From Tragulus kanchil (lineage: Eukaryota > Chordata > Mammalia > Artiodactyla > Tragulidae): DNA of 64,000 bases. The first letter of the stretch is position 1. Every line of letters starts with the position of its first letter. The notes beneath the pieces were generated by a model. It saw nothing but the letters and a program-made list of their open reading frames with translations, made no database searches and was not told the DNA's origin. Positions 23,502-35,395 of this stretch are shown one piece after another. The stretch is taken from NCBI GenBank assembly GCA_022376925.1, contig JAIOJX010000027.1, positions 19,547,471-19,611,470 on the forward strand, in the 5' to 3' direction. Made by a program: the position numbers and the translations under genes.

Positions 23502-24782
23502 TTAATATGGGTTGTCTTCTGTCACTCCCAACATCCTACAAAATTGTATAAACTGTCCGTATCCTGTTTCTTTCGCTTAGAATGCCCACTCTGCAAGTGT
23601 TTGGCAATAGGGACTTTTCTTCTTTTAACTCGCAGAAGACAGACCTTGCTCTGTCTTTGTTTGTTTTACTGTTTATGTATTTGACTGAGCAGGGTCTTCG
23701 CTGAGGCACACAGGACCTTTTAAGGATAGGAGGTGGTGTTTTCAGGGGGAAACACAGGACCGAGCTCGGTGAGGAAGCTGAAGCAACAGCACTGTTTCAA
23801 GCTGGTATCTGCTGTGTGAATCGGGCATATCCACGGATCGTCTGCGGGCTTCCGTAGATTCACCTTTGAGAAGAAAGCACAGAAGAACTGAGAAGACTGA
23901 ACTGTGAACTTGGGGGAAATTCAAACTTCCCCATGAAACTGCCTTCCATGTCAGACCCTCCTCTCCGTTCCTGCAAGGGCCACTGCCTGTGTCGGGGGTG
24001 CTTGGGAGGGACGCAGAAGCAGAAAGACAGCACCCTGACCCGCAGTCCGGCGCACCTCTGCCATGAGGAGCCGAGACTACGGGCAGGGCTCCCTGATCCT
24101 CCCAGGGTCTCCAGCTCCTGGGCACACACTCGCTCCACTCGCCCGGGGCCGCGTGAACAGCAGCAGCTCCCACAAGACACCCTGAGGATGAAAGCAGGTC
24201 AGCGGAGCAAGCATAGCTCCTTGGGTCGCACTATGTCACCCTCCAGCTTTAAGGGCAGTGTGCAAAACATACCATAACCATGAAGATGCTACTGAAAGCA
24301 TACATCAAGTTCACCCAACGGAAATGAAGACGGAAAATGACCACTTTTTCACAAATTCCTAGATAACGTGTTTTGCGTTGTTTAAGCAAACTTGTTCTAA
24401 ATTTTACAAATGTGTTCCAATGGGAAAAAAAATCTCCTGCATCTGCCCTGGCCAAATGCCAGGAGCTGCTCATGTAGCTGCTCATGTCTGACAGCCCCTA
24501 GAAGAACCTGCCAACTTCCACTCCGAATACGCTGAGCTGCAGGCAGAATACCCCATCACCCCCAAGAACCTGTCTGTCAGGAGAAGACCCAAAACTGTTC
24601 AGATCACAGTGAGATCTGATTATTTACAGAATTGCACACCAAAGTGGCATTTTCTTTTTCCCACTTGGCAAGTCTCCTTACACTCTAGGTACGCAAAGCA
24701 AATCGGGTTATTAACGACTGCCCCACCAAACGTGTCAAAAACATAAAAACCCAGAGATTCTCAGTATGTTACAGCTGATGGG
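23502..24782. other. Unique sequence
   Basis: No known repeat recognised. A GC-rich part at about 23980-24180 gives overlapping open frames of 106-143 codons on both strands, without recognisable domains. Confidence 0.4.
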
Positions 24783-24972
24783 ATCTGGGTGGCGCCAGTG
24801 GTAGAGAACCCACCTACCCATGCAGGAGACACGAGAGACATCCCCTGCAGGAGGGCAGGGCAGCCCACTCCACTATTCTCGCCTGGAGCATCTCATGGAC
24901 AGAGCGGCCTGGCGGGATATAGTCCACGGAACTGCCGAGAGTCGCGCATGACTGAAGTGACTTAGCACACAT
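24783..24972 (+). mobile_element. Bov-tA SINE
   Basis: 'gggtggcgccagtggtagag' head with a 'catgcaggagacacgagaga' core and a 'catgactgaagtgacttagc' end. Confidence 0.85.
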
Positions 24973-25044
24973 GCTATCAAACCCTACAGCCTGGTAAACT
25001 CCAGCAGACAAATATACTCAAGGTTATAGCAATAACAGTAATAA

Positions 25045-25207
25045 TCCAGGGGTAAGACTTCACCCTAGCAAGGCAGGGGACCCAAGTTCAACCCCTGGTC
25101 AGGGAACTAGATCCCATGTGCCACAACGAAAGATCCCACATGCTACAATGAAGATCAAAGGTCCTGTGTGTCACAAATAAGGCCCAGCACAGCCAAATAA
25201 ATAAACA
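25045..25207 (+). mobile_element. CHR-type SINE
   Basis: 'cagggaactagatcccatgt', 'gccacaacgaaagatcccac', then an 'aataaataaa' tail. Confidence 0.78.
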
Positions 25208-25319
25208 GACATAAAATTAAAAAGAAGACAAGCTTTTGTTCTTCTCCCCGTCTTGTAACTATATGATCACCTCCAGTGCAGACTCGTTGGAAAAAACTTC
25301 AGTCGCAACTAAGAAAACA

Positions 25320-27561
25320 TGACCCAGAAGTGGCGAAAATAAAAAAGACAAACCAGAGTTTTTCAGCAGACATACACACAAAATTATGCAGCCTGATGTT
25401 TCTAAAAAGGAAATGAAAACAGCTCAAGACCATAGCAGCAACATTTCAGGCTACTGAGTTTTGGCTTCTCATTTCACCAGTTCCCAGTATTTCTACTGAA
25501 ATGAAAAGGTTAGTCATTACTCAGTGGAAAATTCTGTTGAAGGGGAAAAAGTATACACTAATGGAATCTGTTGTCCAGACTGCAAATTACTTTACAAGTG
25601 GCAATTAATTAGGACCCACAACACATGCATACGGCAGTTCTGGCCCTATCGAAGCAAAGCCTTGCTGAATCTTGTTATTTCTTAAGATGCAGTATTTGGG
25701 GGAGGGCATTGGGATGTGGCAATGTCATAAGAATTTTTACAACAGGTAAAGACCCCATGTGGAGACCTTTCACTTTTCAAACTACTTAGAGAAGCAGCAG
25801 AATAAATTGGAGGGATTGGCTATATGTTATCAAAAACGTACTCTCTTTGGGTTATGGATTAAGTGACAGTCTTCCCGCTTCATTTGAAGACATACGACAT
25901 TTTATTTCTCACTCAGAAAACCCAACTTTGACCAACACAGAGCAGCACGGTGGCAGACTTGGTAATCTGCACTTCACCCAACGCCCATGCTGAGCGTCAG
26001 GTGGTGCATTTCCTGAAATGGTCAATTCCGGTGTATTTTATAGCAGTGTCATGGTATGAACGTGGCCAGCAGTGGGTGATGACAGAGTTGGGTGTGGGAG
26101 GAAGAACCACAAGATAAAACCGGAAATTAAATCACAGACTCTTGGAAAATAAGGGAAAATGCTGATCAGAGATTCTCACTCCCATCGCCGAGGAGGGTGT
26201 CGTCAAGAGTCATCCCACCAGCTTGTTGTGGATGGTCGTGTGCTCTCTTCCCCCAAATCCAGAACTTTTCCAGGTTCGGTCAATGTCCAAGCCATCAGGC
26301 CAAGGGCTATTTTCAGCTCCAGCAGCTCCCTTGTTTTGCGAGCAGCCTAGACAGGAAACCACCCCGTCTGGGAGGATTCAGTTAAGTCCCAAAAGAGCCC
26401 CGCACGACTTTAAGGCACAAGGTGTTGGTTAATGACCCAGAAGTGGCGAAAATAAAAAAGACAAACCAGAGTTTTTCAGCAGACATACACACAAAATTAT
26501 GCAGCCTGATGTTTCTAAAAAGGAAATGAAAACAGCTCAAGACCATAGCAGCAACATTTCAGGCTACTGAGTTTTGGCTTCTCATTTCACCAGTTCCCAG
26601 TATTTCTACTGAAATGAAAAGGTTAGTCATTACTCAGTGGAAAATTCTGTTGAAGGGGAAAAAGTATACACTAATGGAATCTGTTGTCCAGACTGCAAAT
26701 TACTTTACAAGTGGCAATTAATTAGGACCCACAACACATGCATACGGCAGTTCTGGCCCTATCGAAGCAAAGCCTTGCTGAATCTTGTTATTTCTTAAGA
26801 TGCAGTATTTGGGGGAGGGCATTGGGATGTGGCAATGTCATAAGAATTTTTACAACAGGTAAAGACCCCATGTGGAGACCTTTCACTTTTCAAACTACTT
26901 AGAGAAGCAGCAGAATAAATTGGAGGGATTGGCTATATGTTATCAAAAACGTACTCTCTTTGGGTTATGGATTAAGTGACAGTCTTCCCGCTTCATTTGA
27001 AGACATACGACATTTTATTTCTCACTCAGAAAACCCAACTTTGACCAACACAGAGCAGCACGGTGGCAGACTTGGTAATCTGCACTTCACCCAACGCCCA
27101 TGCTGAGCGTCAGGTGGTGCATTTCCTGAAATGGTCAATTCCGGTGTATTTTATAGCAGTGTCATGGTATGAACGTGGCCAGCAGTGGGTGATGACAGAG
27201 TTGGGTGTGGGAGGAAGAACCACAAGATAAAACCGGAAATTAAATCACAGACTCTTGGAAAATAAGGGAAAATGCTGATCAGAGATTCTCACTCCCATCG
27301 CCGAGGAGGGTGTCGTCAAGAGTCATCCCACCAGCTTGTTGTGGATGGTCGTGTGCTCTCTTCCCCCAAATCCAGAACTTTTCCAGGTTCGGTCAATGTC
27401 CAAGCCATCAGGCCAAGGGCTATTTTCAGCTCCAGCAGCTCCCTTGTTTTGCGAGCAGCCTAGACAGGAAACCACCCCGTCTGGGAGGATTCAGTTAAGT
27501 CCCAAAAGAGCACACACTCAGGCACAGGACTTTCAAGGCAGCAAGGGGTGTTGCGGTTAAT
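25320..27561 (+). repeat. Tandem duplication 7 (offset 1,113 bp)
   Basis: Copy A is about 25320-26432 and copy B 26433-27561. The last about 35 bp of copy A (26398-26432) look like a deletion-riddled version of 27512-27560. The rest matches closely and holds no recognised interspersed repeat. Confidence 0.92.
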
Positions 27562-27629
27562 CGCCACGCACCTCTGAAGAGCGGACAAACAGGCGTTGTT
27601 TCTTCAAGGGATTAACACTGCTTTTTGCA

Positions 27630-27915
27630 CACGCACACACCTCACACACACATATAATGACACATGCATGTATATGATGCATGTGGCATACACACATGCC
27701 TATCTGTATGCCCGCATATACACATATGTGTGCTATATACGTAAATATAAGACATGCATACAAACTTTTATACGTGTGTATATATGTATACACATGTGTT
27801 TGAATGCATGTACATACAAGCATGCATATAAATATATACCTGTGTATAAATATATCTATCACACACATATATAAACATATCTACCTGTGTGTATATGTGT
27901 ATATATATGTAAGCA
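27630..27915. repeat. Alternating purine-pyrimidine (TG/CA/TA) low-complexity tract
   Basis: Dense cacaca, tatata, tgtgtg and 'catgcatg' words over nearly 300 bp, a decayed compound microsatellite. Such sequence can adopt Z-DNA. The apparent frames are low complexity. Confidence 0.8.
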
Positions 27916-28509
27916 CATGAGAGACGTGTCGAAAAGGAGTTACACAAGCCCCCCACTCCTCTCCACGCAGACCCACCACGGATGGATCCCCACAGGAAAC
28001 TTGCGAGACTTTCAATTCACTCTTTTTTTTAAGGCAGATAAGTGCCACTAGTTCACAGTCATGGAAGGGTGAGGGGAGCCATCTCAGGCAGATTTTCTGG
28101 ACAGGAAAAGCATCTGTCACAAGCAAAGGTTCAGTCAGCATGCAGCAGATCTTCCATAACCAGATGCGACATTGGGGACAAACGCATAGAAAAAATCACT
28201 CCATTTATCTGAAATTTCAATTTAACTGAGTTTGCCTGACAACCCTTCCATTGGTATTCATCACTCACTCATCCTTACATCTTGACTTCTTTGTGGCCAA
28301 TCTGTCTTTTCTAATCTTTATTTCCCCACGGGGCATAGTACATAGCTGGGAACAGGAGAAGCTACTAATATTTACTGGATCAATGGATAGACAGATTGCT
28401 AACATATCCCAAATTGTTGACTCTTACAAGTTTCATTATCTCACATGAAATGGCCAAACTGAAGCTAACTGAAGAAATAAATGTCAGTAAGAACTTTCAG
28501 ATGCATAAC
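27916..28509. other. Unique sequence
   Basis: No gene or repeat recognised. Confidence 0.4.
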
Positions 28510-28621
28510 TTCAGACCAGAATGTGTAATACAACACTTAGCTTCTCCAGTTGGCAGGTTGGTACTTGAATTAGGATGAATTTCCTGCCAGAGACGAACCT
28601 AGAAGCCCATTCAACCATGGG

Positions 28622-28858
28622 TTGCTACTGTTTACTGAATGTTCATTATTGTCCAATAAATATTTATACAAAGCTTTAACTTTGGCAAAGCCCTATTGGG
28701 TAGAAGTTTAATCCTATTTGGCAGGTGAGGACAGTGAAGCTCAGAGACATGAAGCAATTTGCTGAAGGTCACACAACTGTTCTCAAGGACAACTGGAATG
28801 TGAATCCAGTCCCTCTGATGCCAACGTTGGTATCCTAACTGTTCAGCTATACAGTGGC
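28622..28858 (+). mobile_element. MIR SINE (copy A)
   Basis: Shows the MIR core: 'caggtgaggacagtgaagct', 'cagagacatgaagcaatttg', 'ctgaaggtcacacaact', then 'tgaatccag'. Ancient mammalian SINE. Confidence 0.85.
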
Positions 28859-28888
28859 TCAAACAAAATGAAGTCTATGTATTCAACA

Positions 28889-29090
28889 GGCTTTTCCGGG
28901 TTCTCAGTAATTTAAGGATCTGCCTGCCAAGCAGGAGACTCAGGTTTGATCCAGAGGTCTCGAAGAGCCCTTGGAGAAGCAAATGGTAACCCACTCCAAT
29001 ATTCTCGCCTAGGAAATGCAATGGAAAGAGGAGACTGGCGGGCTACAGTCCCTGGGGTTGGTAACAGCCAGACACAACTTAGCAGCTAAA
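28889..29090 (+). mobile_element. Bov-tA SINE (copy A)
   Basis: 'ggatctgcctgccaagcagg', 'ccaatattctcgcctaggaa' and 'gccagacacaacttagcagc'. Confidence 0.85.
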
Positions 29091-29468
29091 CCACCACCCC
29101 TACCACCTCCACATGCTGACTCCATAACTTTTGCTTCTGGAAATAAGTAAGTTCTTACTATCCACGTCCTAGTTCTCTTTCTCCACTATCAATAGTATTC
29201 TCAAACAGAACTTGTGTGTGTTTTTCCTTCTACAATATCCCCCTGCTCCCATGGAACTCTTAGTCAACACTGAAAATGGCTTTCCAAAAGAGCAAGAATT
29301 TGCAAGAAAAATCTCCCATTGGAGTTATGCCTTAAACTTAAGACCTTGTCAAGTTAATCCTCCCCCTCCTCCTCACCCACTCTCTGCTCCAGAAGGTAGG
29401 CCAGGGTCAAAAAGTAGGAGCAATTAATACAGGATAAGAGGGTTTTTGCTGTGAAACTTGGGCTTGTT

Positions 29469-29491
29469 GGGGGGGGGGGGGAGGGGGGGGA
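29469..29491. repeat. Poly-G tract (copy A)
   Basis: A near-pure G run. The matching place in copy B (30583-30604) is a G-rich tract with T, A and C spacers. Confidence 0.8.
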
Positions 29492-29549
29492 TCAGAGTAC
29501 AGATTTCTCAGATTCATATCCAAAGGACAAAGCCAGAAAAGTGAAAGTG

Positions 29550-29607
29550 TTAGTCACTCAGTCGTGTCCAACTCTCTGCAAACCCATGGACTGTCCCGCC
29601 CGCCAGC
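29550..29607 (-). mobile_element. Bov-tA SINE, cut at the duplication junction
   Basis: Only the reversed 3' part is present ('ttagtcactcagtcgtgtcc'). The sequence then jumps to the start of copy B. The complete element is at 30664-30866. Confidence 0.88.
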
Positions 29608-29736
29608 TTGAAATTAGGATGAATTTCAGACCAGAATGTGTAATACAACACTTAGCTTCTCCAGTTGGCAGGTTGGTACTTGAATTAGGATGAATTTCCT
29701 GCCAGAGACGAACCTAGAAGCCCATTCAACCATGGG

Positions 29737-29973
29737 TTGCTACTGTTTACTGAATGTTCATTATTGTCCAATAAATATTTATACAAAGCTTTAACTTTGG
29801 CAAAGCCCTATTGGGTAGAAGTTTAATCCTATTTGGCAGGTGAGGACAGTGAAGCTCAGAGACATGAAGCAATTTGCTGAAGGTCACACAACTGTTCTCA
29901 AGGACAACTGGAATGTGAATCCAGTCCCTCTGATGCCAACGTTGGTATCCTAACTGTTCAGCTATACAGTGGC
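29737..29973 (+). mobile_element. MIR SINE (copy B)
   Basis: Second copy of 28622-28858. Confidence 0.85.
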
Positions 29974-30003
29974 TCAAACAAAATGAAGTCTATGTATTCA
30001 ACA

Positions 30004-30204
30004 GGCTTTTCCGGGTTCTCAGTAATTTAAGGATCTGCCTGCCAAGCAGGAGACTCAGGTTTGATCCAGAGGTCTCAAGAGCCCTTGGAGAAGCAAATGG
30101 TAACCCACTCCAATATTCTCGCCTAGGAAATGCAATGGAAAGAGGAGACTGGCGGGCTACAGTCCCTGGGGTTGGTAACAGCCAGACACAACTTAGCAGC
30201 TAAA
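30004..30204 (+). mobile_element. Bov-tA SINE (copy B)
   Basis: Second copy of 28889-29090, one base shorter ('gtctcaagagc' versus 'gtctcgaagagc'). Confidence 0.85.
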
Positions 30205-30582
30205 CCACCACCCCTACCACCTCCACATGCTGACTCCATAACTTTTGCTTCTGGAAATAAGTAAGTTCTTACTATCCACGTCCTAGTTCTCTTTCTCCAC
30301 TATCAATAGTATTCTCAAACAGAACTTGTGTGTGTTTTTCCTTCTACAATATCCCCCTGCTCCCATGGAACTCTTAGTCAACACTGAAAATGGCTTTCCA
30401 AAAGAGCAAGAATTTGCAAGAAAAATCTCCCATTGGAGTTATGCCTTAAACTTAAGACCTTGTCAAGTTAATCCTCCCCCTCCTCCTCACCCACTCTCTG
30501 CTCCAGAAGGTAGGCCAGGGTCAAAAAGTAGGAGCAATTAATACAGGATAAGAAGGCTTATTCTGTGAAACTTTGGCTTGTT

Positions 30583-30604
30583 GGGTGGGGAGGGGAGGGC
30601 GGGG
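30583..30604 (+). other. G-quadruplex-type motif
   Basis: Five G-runs of 3-4 separated by single bases ('gggtggggagggg', then 'agggcgggg'). This fits the G4 consensus with one-base loops. The duplicate at 29469-29491 reads as poly-G. Confidence 0.7.
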
Positions 30605-30663
30605 ATCAGAGTACAGATTTCTCAGATTCATATCCAAAGGACAAAGCCAGAAAAGTGAAAGTG

Positions 30664-30866
30664 TTAGTCACTCAGTCGTGTCCAACTCTCTGCAAACCCA
30701 TGGACTGTCGCCCGCCAGGCTCCTCTGTCCACGGGATTCTCCAGGGGAGAATACTGGATAGAGTAGCCATTCCCTTCTCCAGGGGACCTTCCTGACCCGG
30801 GGATCAAACCTGTGTCTCCTATACTGCAGGTGGACTCTTTACTGTCTGAACTGCCAGGGAAGCCCT
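30664..30866 (-). mobile_element. Bov-tA SINE (complete; shared by duplications 8 and 9)
   Basis: 'tcactcagtcgtgtccaact' through 'gatcaaacctgtgtctccta' to 'gaactgccagggaagccct'. Its sequence occurs three times at about 1.1 kb spacing. Confidence 0.92.
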
Positions 30867-31654
30867 AAAAGTTGGGCGTAATTCCTTTCATTAAAGATGA
30901 CTCAGTTCATTTCTAGTGACTCACAGCTTCTATATTTGGGATGAAAAGAATACTTTTTCAATGTTCCCTAAAGTCATTTCATGTAGAGGGCTATAAAAAT
31001 ATTAGGCATCATGTGATCGTATCTGCATGTGATAGAGATGTAATGTAGCTTTATTACCCACTTTCAAAGTACTATTTTAGGTGATGACAAGTTGAAAAGA
31101 CTGGATCCACAGAACTGGAACTGGAACTTTTCACTGGCAAAATTTAATCCATTTTGACTGATGACTGGAAGAAAGAGGGGTAAGGTTGAATTAACAATTT
31201 GGAAAGCCAAATCATCAGCAGTAATAAGCCAGATTCAGGGGGGAAAATGAAGTATTAAGCCATGAGATTACCCCAGTTAGAAAGAAAGAAAAAAATGATA
31301 CAAAAGACAATACAACACACATCTCCATCGAAGCTTTCTCAGACTATATCCCAGGACACTTTTTTTTCCAGAACTGATTTGAAATAAAACTAAATCATCG
31401 TCAATCTGAAATTCACGGAGTAAAATTCTCACTAGGCCAATAGAAATAGCCAGAATGACACTTTCAACGGGTGTCTTTGAACTTCCTATCAAAGGCTTTC
31501 AGTTTAATTTACAATGAGTGTATTAATTTTGTTCCATCATCTGCCCTCACGGAACCACACGTCAGACCACCAGACCTTTGCGTTTGGGAGCTCAGGAACC
31601 ACAGCAGAGGGATCTAGCACTTTAGAAACACTGAAAACCACTGGCCACCTCGGG

Positions 31655-31738
31655 CTGACTCATGCTGACACAAAGCAGAAACCAACACAACACTGTAAAG
31701 CAATTGTCCTCCCATTAAAAAATAAATAAGCTTAAATT
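31655..31738 (+). mobile_element. L1 3' tail (copy A)
   Basis: 'gaaaccaacacaacactgta', 'aagcaattgtcctcccatta' and an A-rich end, the L1 3' terminus in sense. Confidence 0.75.
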
Positions 31739-31769
31739 TCCAAAGGACAAAGCCAGAAAAGTGAAAGTG

Positions 31770-31972
31770 TTAGTCACTCAGTCGTGTCCAACTCTCTGCA
31801 AACCCATGGACTGTCGCCCGCCAGGCTCCTCTGTCCACGGGATTCTCCAGGGGAGAATACTGGATAGAGTAGCCATTCCCTTCTCCAGGGGACCTTCCTG
31901 ACCCGGGGATCAAACCTGTGTCTCCTATACTGCAGGTGGACTCTTTACTGTCTGAACTGCCAGGGAAGCCCT
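31770..31972 (-). mobile_element. Bov-tA SINE (copy B)
   Basis: Exact second copy of 30664-30866. Confidence 0.92.
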
Positions 31973-32760
31973 AAAAGTTGGGCGTAATTCCTTTCATTAA
32001 AGATGACTCAGTTCATTTCTAGTGACTCACAGCTTCTATATTTGGGATGAAAAGAATACTTTTTCAATGTTCCCTAAAGTCATTTCATGTAGAGGGCTAT
32101 AAAAATATTAGGCATCATGTGATCGTATCTGCATGTGATAGAGATGTAATGTAGCTTTATTACCCACTTTCAAAGTACTATTTTAGGTGATGACAAGTTG
32201 AAAAGACTGGATCCACAGAACTGGAACTGGAACTTTTCACTGGCAAAATTTAATCCATTTTGACTGATGACTGGAAGAAAGAGGGGTAAGGTTGAATTAA
32301 CAATTTGGAAAGCCAAATCATCAGCAGTAATAAGCCAGATTCAGGGGGGAAAATGAAGTATTAAGCCATGAGATTACCCCAGTTAGAAAGAAAGAAAAAA
32401 ATGATACAAAAGACAATACAACACACATCTCCATCGAAGCTTTCTCAGACTATATCCCAGGACACTTTTTTTTCCAGAACTGATTTGAAATAAAACTAAA
32501 TCATCGTCAATCTGAAATTCACGGAGTAAAATTCTCACTAGGCCAATAGAAATAGCCAGAATGACACTTTCAACGGGTGTCTTTGAACTTCCTATCAAAG
32601 GCTTTCAGTTTAATTTACAATGAGTGTATTAATTTTGTTCCATCATCTGCCCTCACGGAACCACACGTCAGACCACCAGACCTTTGCGTTTGGGAGCTCA
32701 GGAACCACAGCAGAGGGATCTAGCACTTTAGAAACACTGAAAACCACTGGCCACCTCGGG

Positions 32761-32860
32761 CTGACTCATGCTGACACAAAGCAGAAACCAACACAACACT
32801 GTAAAGCAATTGTCCTCCCATTAAAAAATAAATAAGCTTAAATTTTAAAAAAAGGAAAAA
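32761..32860 (+). mobile_element. L1 3' tail (copy B)
   Basis: Second copy of 31655-31738, with the full A-rich tail. A third partial copy (33907-33945) starts duplication 10 copy B. Confidence 0.75.
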
Positions 32861-33039
32861 TAAAACTGTTGGCACTTCCTTTGAATCTCAACTTCCTGTG
32901 TTCCTGAATTAAATTACCAGCAGCCTCAAACCCGTGTGACTCTTGACACCCTAACCACTGCTGTCAACAAGAGAAGCACCTACTCTGGGTCACCCCTGGT
33001 AACCTTATCAAACTAGACTTGCCCTGGGAGTACTCACTG

Positions 33040-33268
33040 GCTTCCCAGGTGGCGCCAGTGCTGAAGAACCTGCCTGCCAGTGCAGGCAGATGTAAGAGAC
33101 GCAGGTTTGATCCCTGTGATCCCTGGGTCAGGAAGATCCTCTGGAGGAGGGCACAGCAACCCACTCCAGTATTCTTGCCTGGAGAATCCCATGGAGAGAA
33201 GAGCCTGGCGGGCTGCAGTCCCTGGGGTGGAACAGAGTTGGACACGACTGAAGCGACTTAGCACGCAC
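33040..33268 (+). mobile_element. Bov-tA SINE (copy A)
   Basis: 'ggcttcccaggtggcgccag' head, a small internal repeat of 'tgatccctg', and a 'gacacgactgaagcgactta' end. Confidence 0.9.
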
Positions 33269-33904
33269 TGGTTGTTACATGTTGGATCTGATGTCCTCTC
33301 AAGTTAAAAGTGATCACCTCATGGAGAAATATCAAGAAAATTTCACCCAGAAAGCACTGATGGAGGCATGCGGGGAGGGAGACGAGCAAGAGATGGAAGA
33401 GGAGAACAGACGCACCCTGCCGTCCCCAGCAGCCAGAGCTGGAGGTTCTTGATTGTTCATTCTTCCTGCTCTTTTATACCCTGCCCTTCATACTTCAAAA
33501 TTTTCCATCTGAGCATGGAAGGCTTCTTGAGGTTACCATTCCTCTATTTCAGCCACTGTAGAACTACGTCCATTTCCATATCCTGGGGTTGCTTTCACAT
33601 CTGTTTCTGTGCGTCTCCTGGAAATAAATATCCTTCCCTTTCTCACACACTTTTTTCAGGGTCACTACTATGTGTCCCTCAAATTTTTGCTTAGACCCCA
33701 CTTTATCTTAGAAGCTGGATTTGAGGCCCAAGATGGGTTTAGGCATCTAACAACGTACAGTCACAGACATCTACTGAAGCTTCTCCTGCCCTGCCCACTG
33801 CACTATATTGTAATTCCATGTTTATTTGTTATTTTCTCTCTCCAGATAGGAACTCCTTGAAGGCTGAATTGTATCTTTAATCTTAGCACTTCCTTTAAAA
33901 AAAA
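33269..33904. other. Unique sequence, possible L2 remnant at the end
   Basis: No gene recognised. Around 33790-33885 the words 'gataggaactccttgaaggc' and 'tgaattgtatcttt' resemble the LINE-2 3' end, but the match is weak. A copy lies at 34368-34985. Confidence 0.35.
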
Positions 33905-34138
33905 ATCAATTGTCCTCCCATTAAAAATAAATAAGCTTAAATTTTAAAAAAAGGAAAAATAAAACTGTTGGCACTTCCTTTGAATCTCAACTTCCTGTGT
34001 TCCTGAATTAAATTACCAGCAGCCTCAAACCCGTGTGACTCTTGACACCCTAACCACTGCTGTCAACAAGAGAAGCACCTACTCTGGGTCACCCCTGGTA
34101 ACCTTATCAAACTAGACTTGCCCTGGGAGTACTCACTG

Positions 34139-34367
34139 GCTTCCCAGGTGGCGCCAGTGCTGAAGAACCTGCCTGCCAGTGCAGGCAGATGTAAGAGACG
34201 CAGGTTTGATCCCTGTGATCCCTGGGTCAGGAAGATCCTCTGGAGGAGGGCACAGCAACCCACTCCAGTATTCTTGCCTGGAGAATCCCATGGAGAGAAG
34301 AGCCTGGCGGGCTGCAGTCCCTGGGGTGGAACAGAGTTGGACACGACTGAAGCGACTTAGCACGCAC
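34139..34367 (+). mobile_element. Bov-tA SINE (copy B)
   Basis: Second copy of 33040-33268. Confidence 0.9.
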
Positions 34368-35154
34368 TGGTTGTTACATGTTGGATCTGATGTCCTCTCA
34401 AGTTAAAAGTGATCACCTCATGGAGAAATATCAAGAAAATTTCACCCAGAAAGCACTGATGGAGGCATGCGGGGAGGGAGACGAGCAAGAGATGGAAGAG
34501 GAGAACAGACGCACCCTGCCGTCCCCAGCAGCCAGAGCTGGAGGTTCTTGATTGTTCATTCTTCCTGCTCTTTTATACCCTGCCCTTCATACTTCAAAAT
34601 TTTCCATCTGAGCATGGAAGGCTTCTTGAGGTTACCATTCCTCTATTTCAGCCACTGTAGAACTACGTCCATTTCCATATCCTGGGGTTGCTTTCACATC
34701 TGTTTCTGTGCGTCTCCTGGAAATAAATATCCTTCCCTTTCTCACACACTTTTTTCAGGGTCACTACTATGTGTCCCTCAAATTTTTGCTTAGACCCCAC
34801 TTTATCTTAGAAGCTGGATTTGAGGCCCAAGATGGGTTTAGGCATCTAACAACGTACAGTCACAGACATCTACTGAAGCTTCTCCTGCCCTGCCCACTGC
34901 ACTATATTGTAATTCCATGTTTATTTGTTATTTTCTCTCTCCAGATAGGAACTCCTTGAAGGCTGAATTGTATCTTTAATCTTAGTATCATCTATACATG
35001 TCATGAAAGACACTCTAGAAAAAAAAAAAAGTGTTAAAGTAATAATTATATGAATGTACGTAATTTTCTAAAAGGTGTATTTAAATTTTGACGAAGATAC
35101 ACAGTTTGATCAAGATTTTGACATTAATTCATGGAAGAAATAGAAATAAAAGTG

Positions 35155-35391
35155 GCCGAATCTCTGGTGGCTCAGCAGTAAAACAATCTGCCTGAAATTC
35201 AGGAGATAGAAGAGACATGAATTTCATTCCTGGGCTGAGAAGATGCCCTGGAGAATGAAATGGTAATCCACTCCAGTGTTCTTGCCTGAGAAATCCCATG
35301 GACAGACAGTCTGGTGCGCTAGAGTCCATGGGGTCTCAAATGAGTTGGACACGACTTATCGACTAAAAAACTGAAAAAAAAAAAAAAAAAA
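35155..35391 (+). mobile_element. Bov-tA SINE with poly-A tail
   Basis: 'tctctggtggctcagcagta' head, 'ggagttggacacgacttatc' end, then an A-run of about 19 bases that argues for a relatively young insertion. Confidence 0.88.
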
Positions 35392-35395
35392 CCAG

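Larger units (their letters stand above)
28510..30719 (+). repeat. Tandem duplication 8 (offset about 1,115 bp)
   Basis: Copy A is about 28510-29607 and copy B about 29625-30719. The last about 170 bp of copy A are degraded relative to copy B (G-run at 29469-29491, 'ctgtcccgcccgccag' versus 'ctgtcgcccgccag'). The junction at 29608-29624 repeats 'gaaattaggatgaattt', which resembles 28567-28582. Confidence 0.92.
30633..32844 (+). repeat. Tandem duplication 9 (offset 1,106 bp)
   Basis: Copy A is 30633-31738 and copy B 31739-32844. Copy A starts inside the end of duplication 8 copy B, sharing about 87 bp. The copies are practically identical and the junction is clean ('aaattt' joined to 'ccaaagg'). 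Confidence 0.93.
32807..34985 (+). repeat. Tandem duplication 10 (offset about 1,099 bp)
   Basis: Copy A is about 32807-33885 and copy B 33907-34985. The junction at 33886-33906 carries 'cacttcctttaaaaaaaaat', resembling 32872-32883. Copy A starts within the end of duplication 9. A-run lengths differ by one. Confidence 0.92.

Noticed and set aside
27557..27956. Open frames with repeated His/Tyr/Ile in the alternating tract
   Set aside because: Low-complexity translation of TG/CA/TA repeats.
28510..34985. Regularly spaced repeats suggesting a CRISPR-like or satellite array
   Set aside because: Spacing is about 1.1 kb, units are mostly two copies of unrelated eukaryotic sequence, and no short repeat-spacer structure exists.
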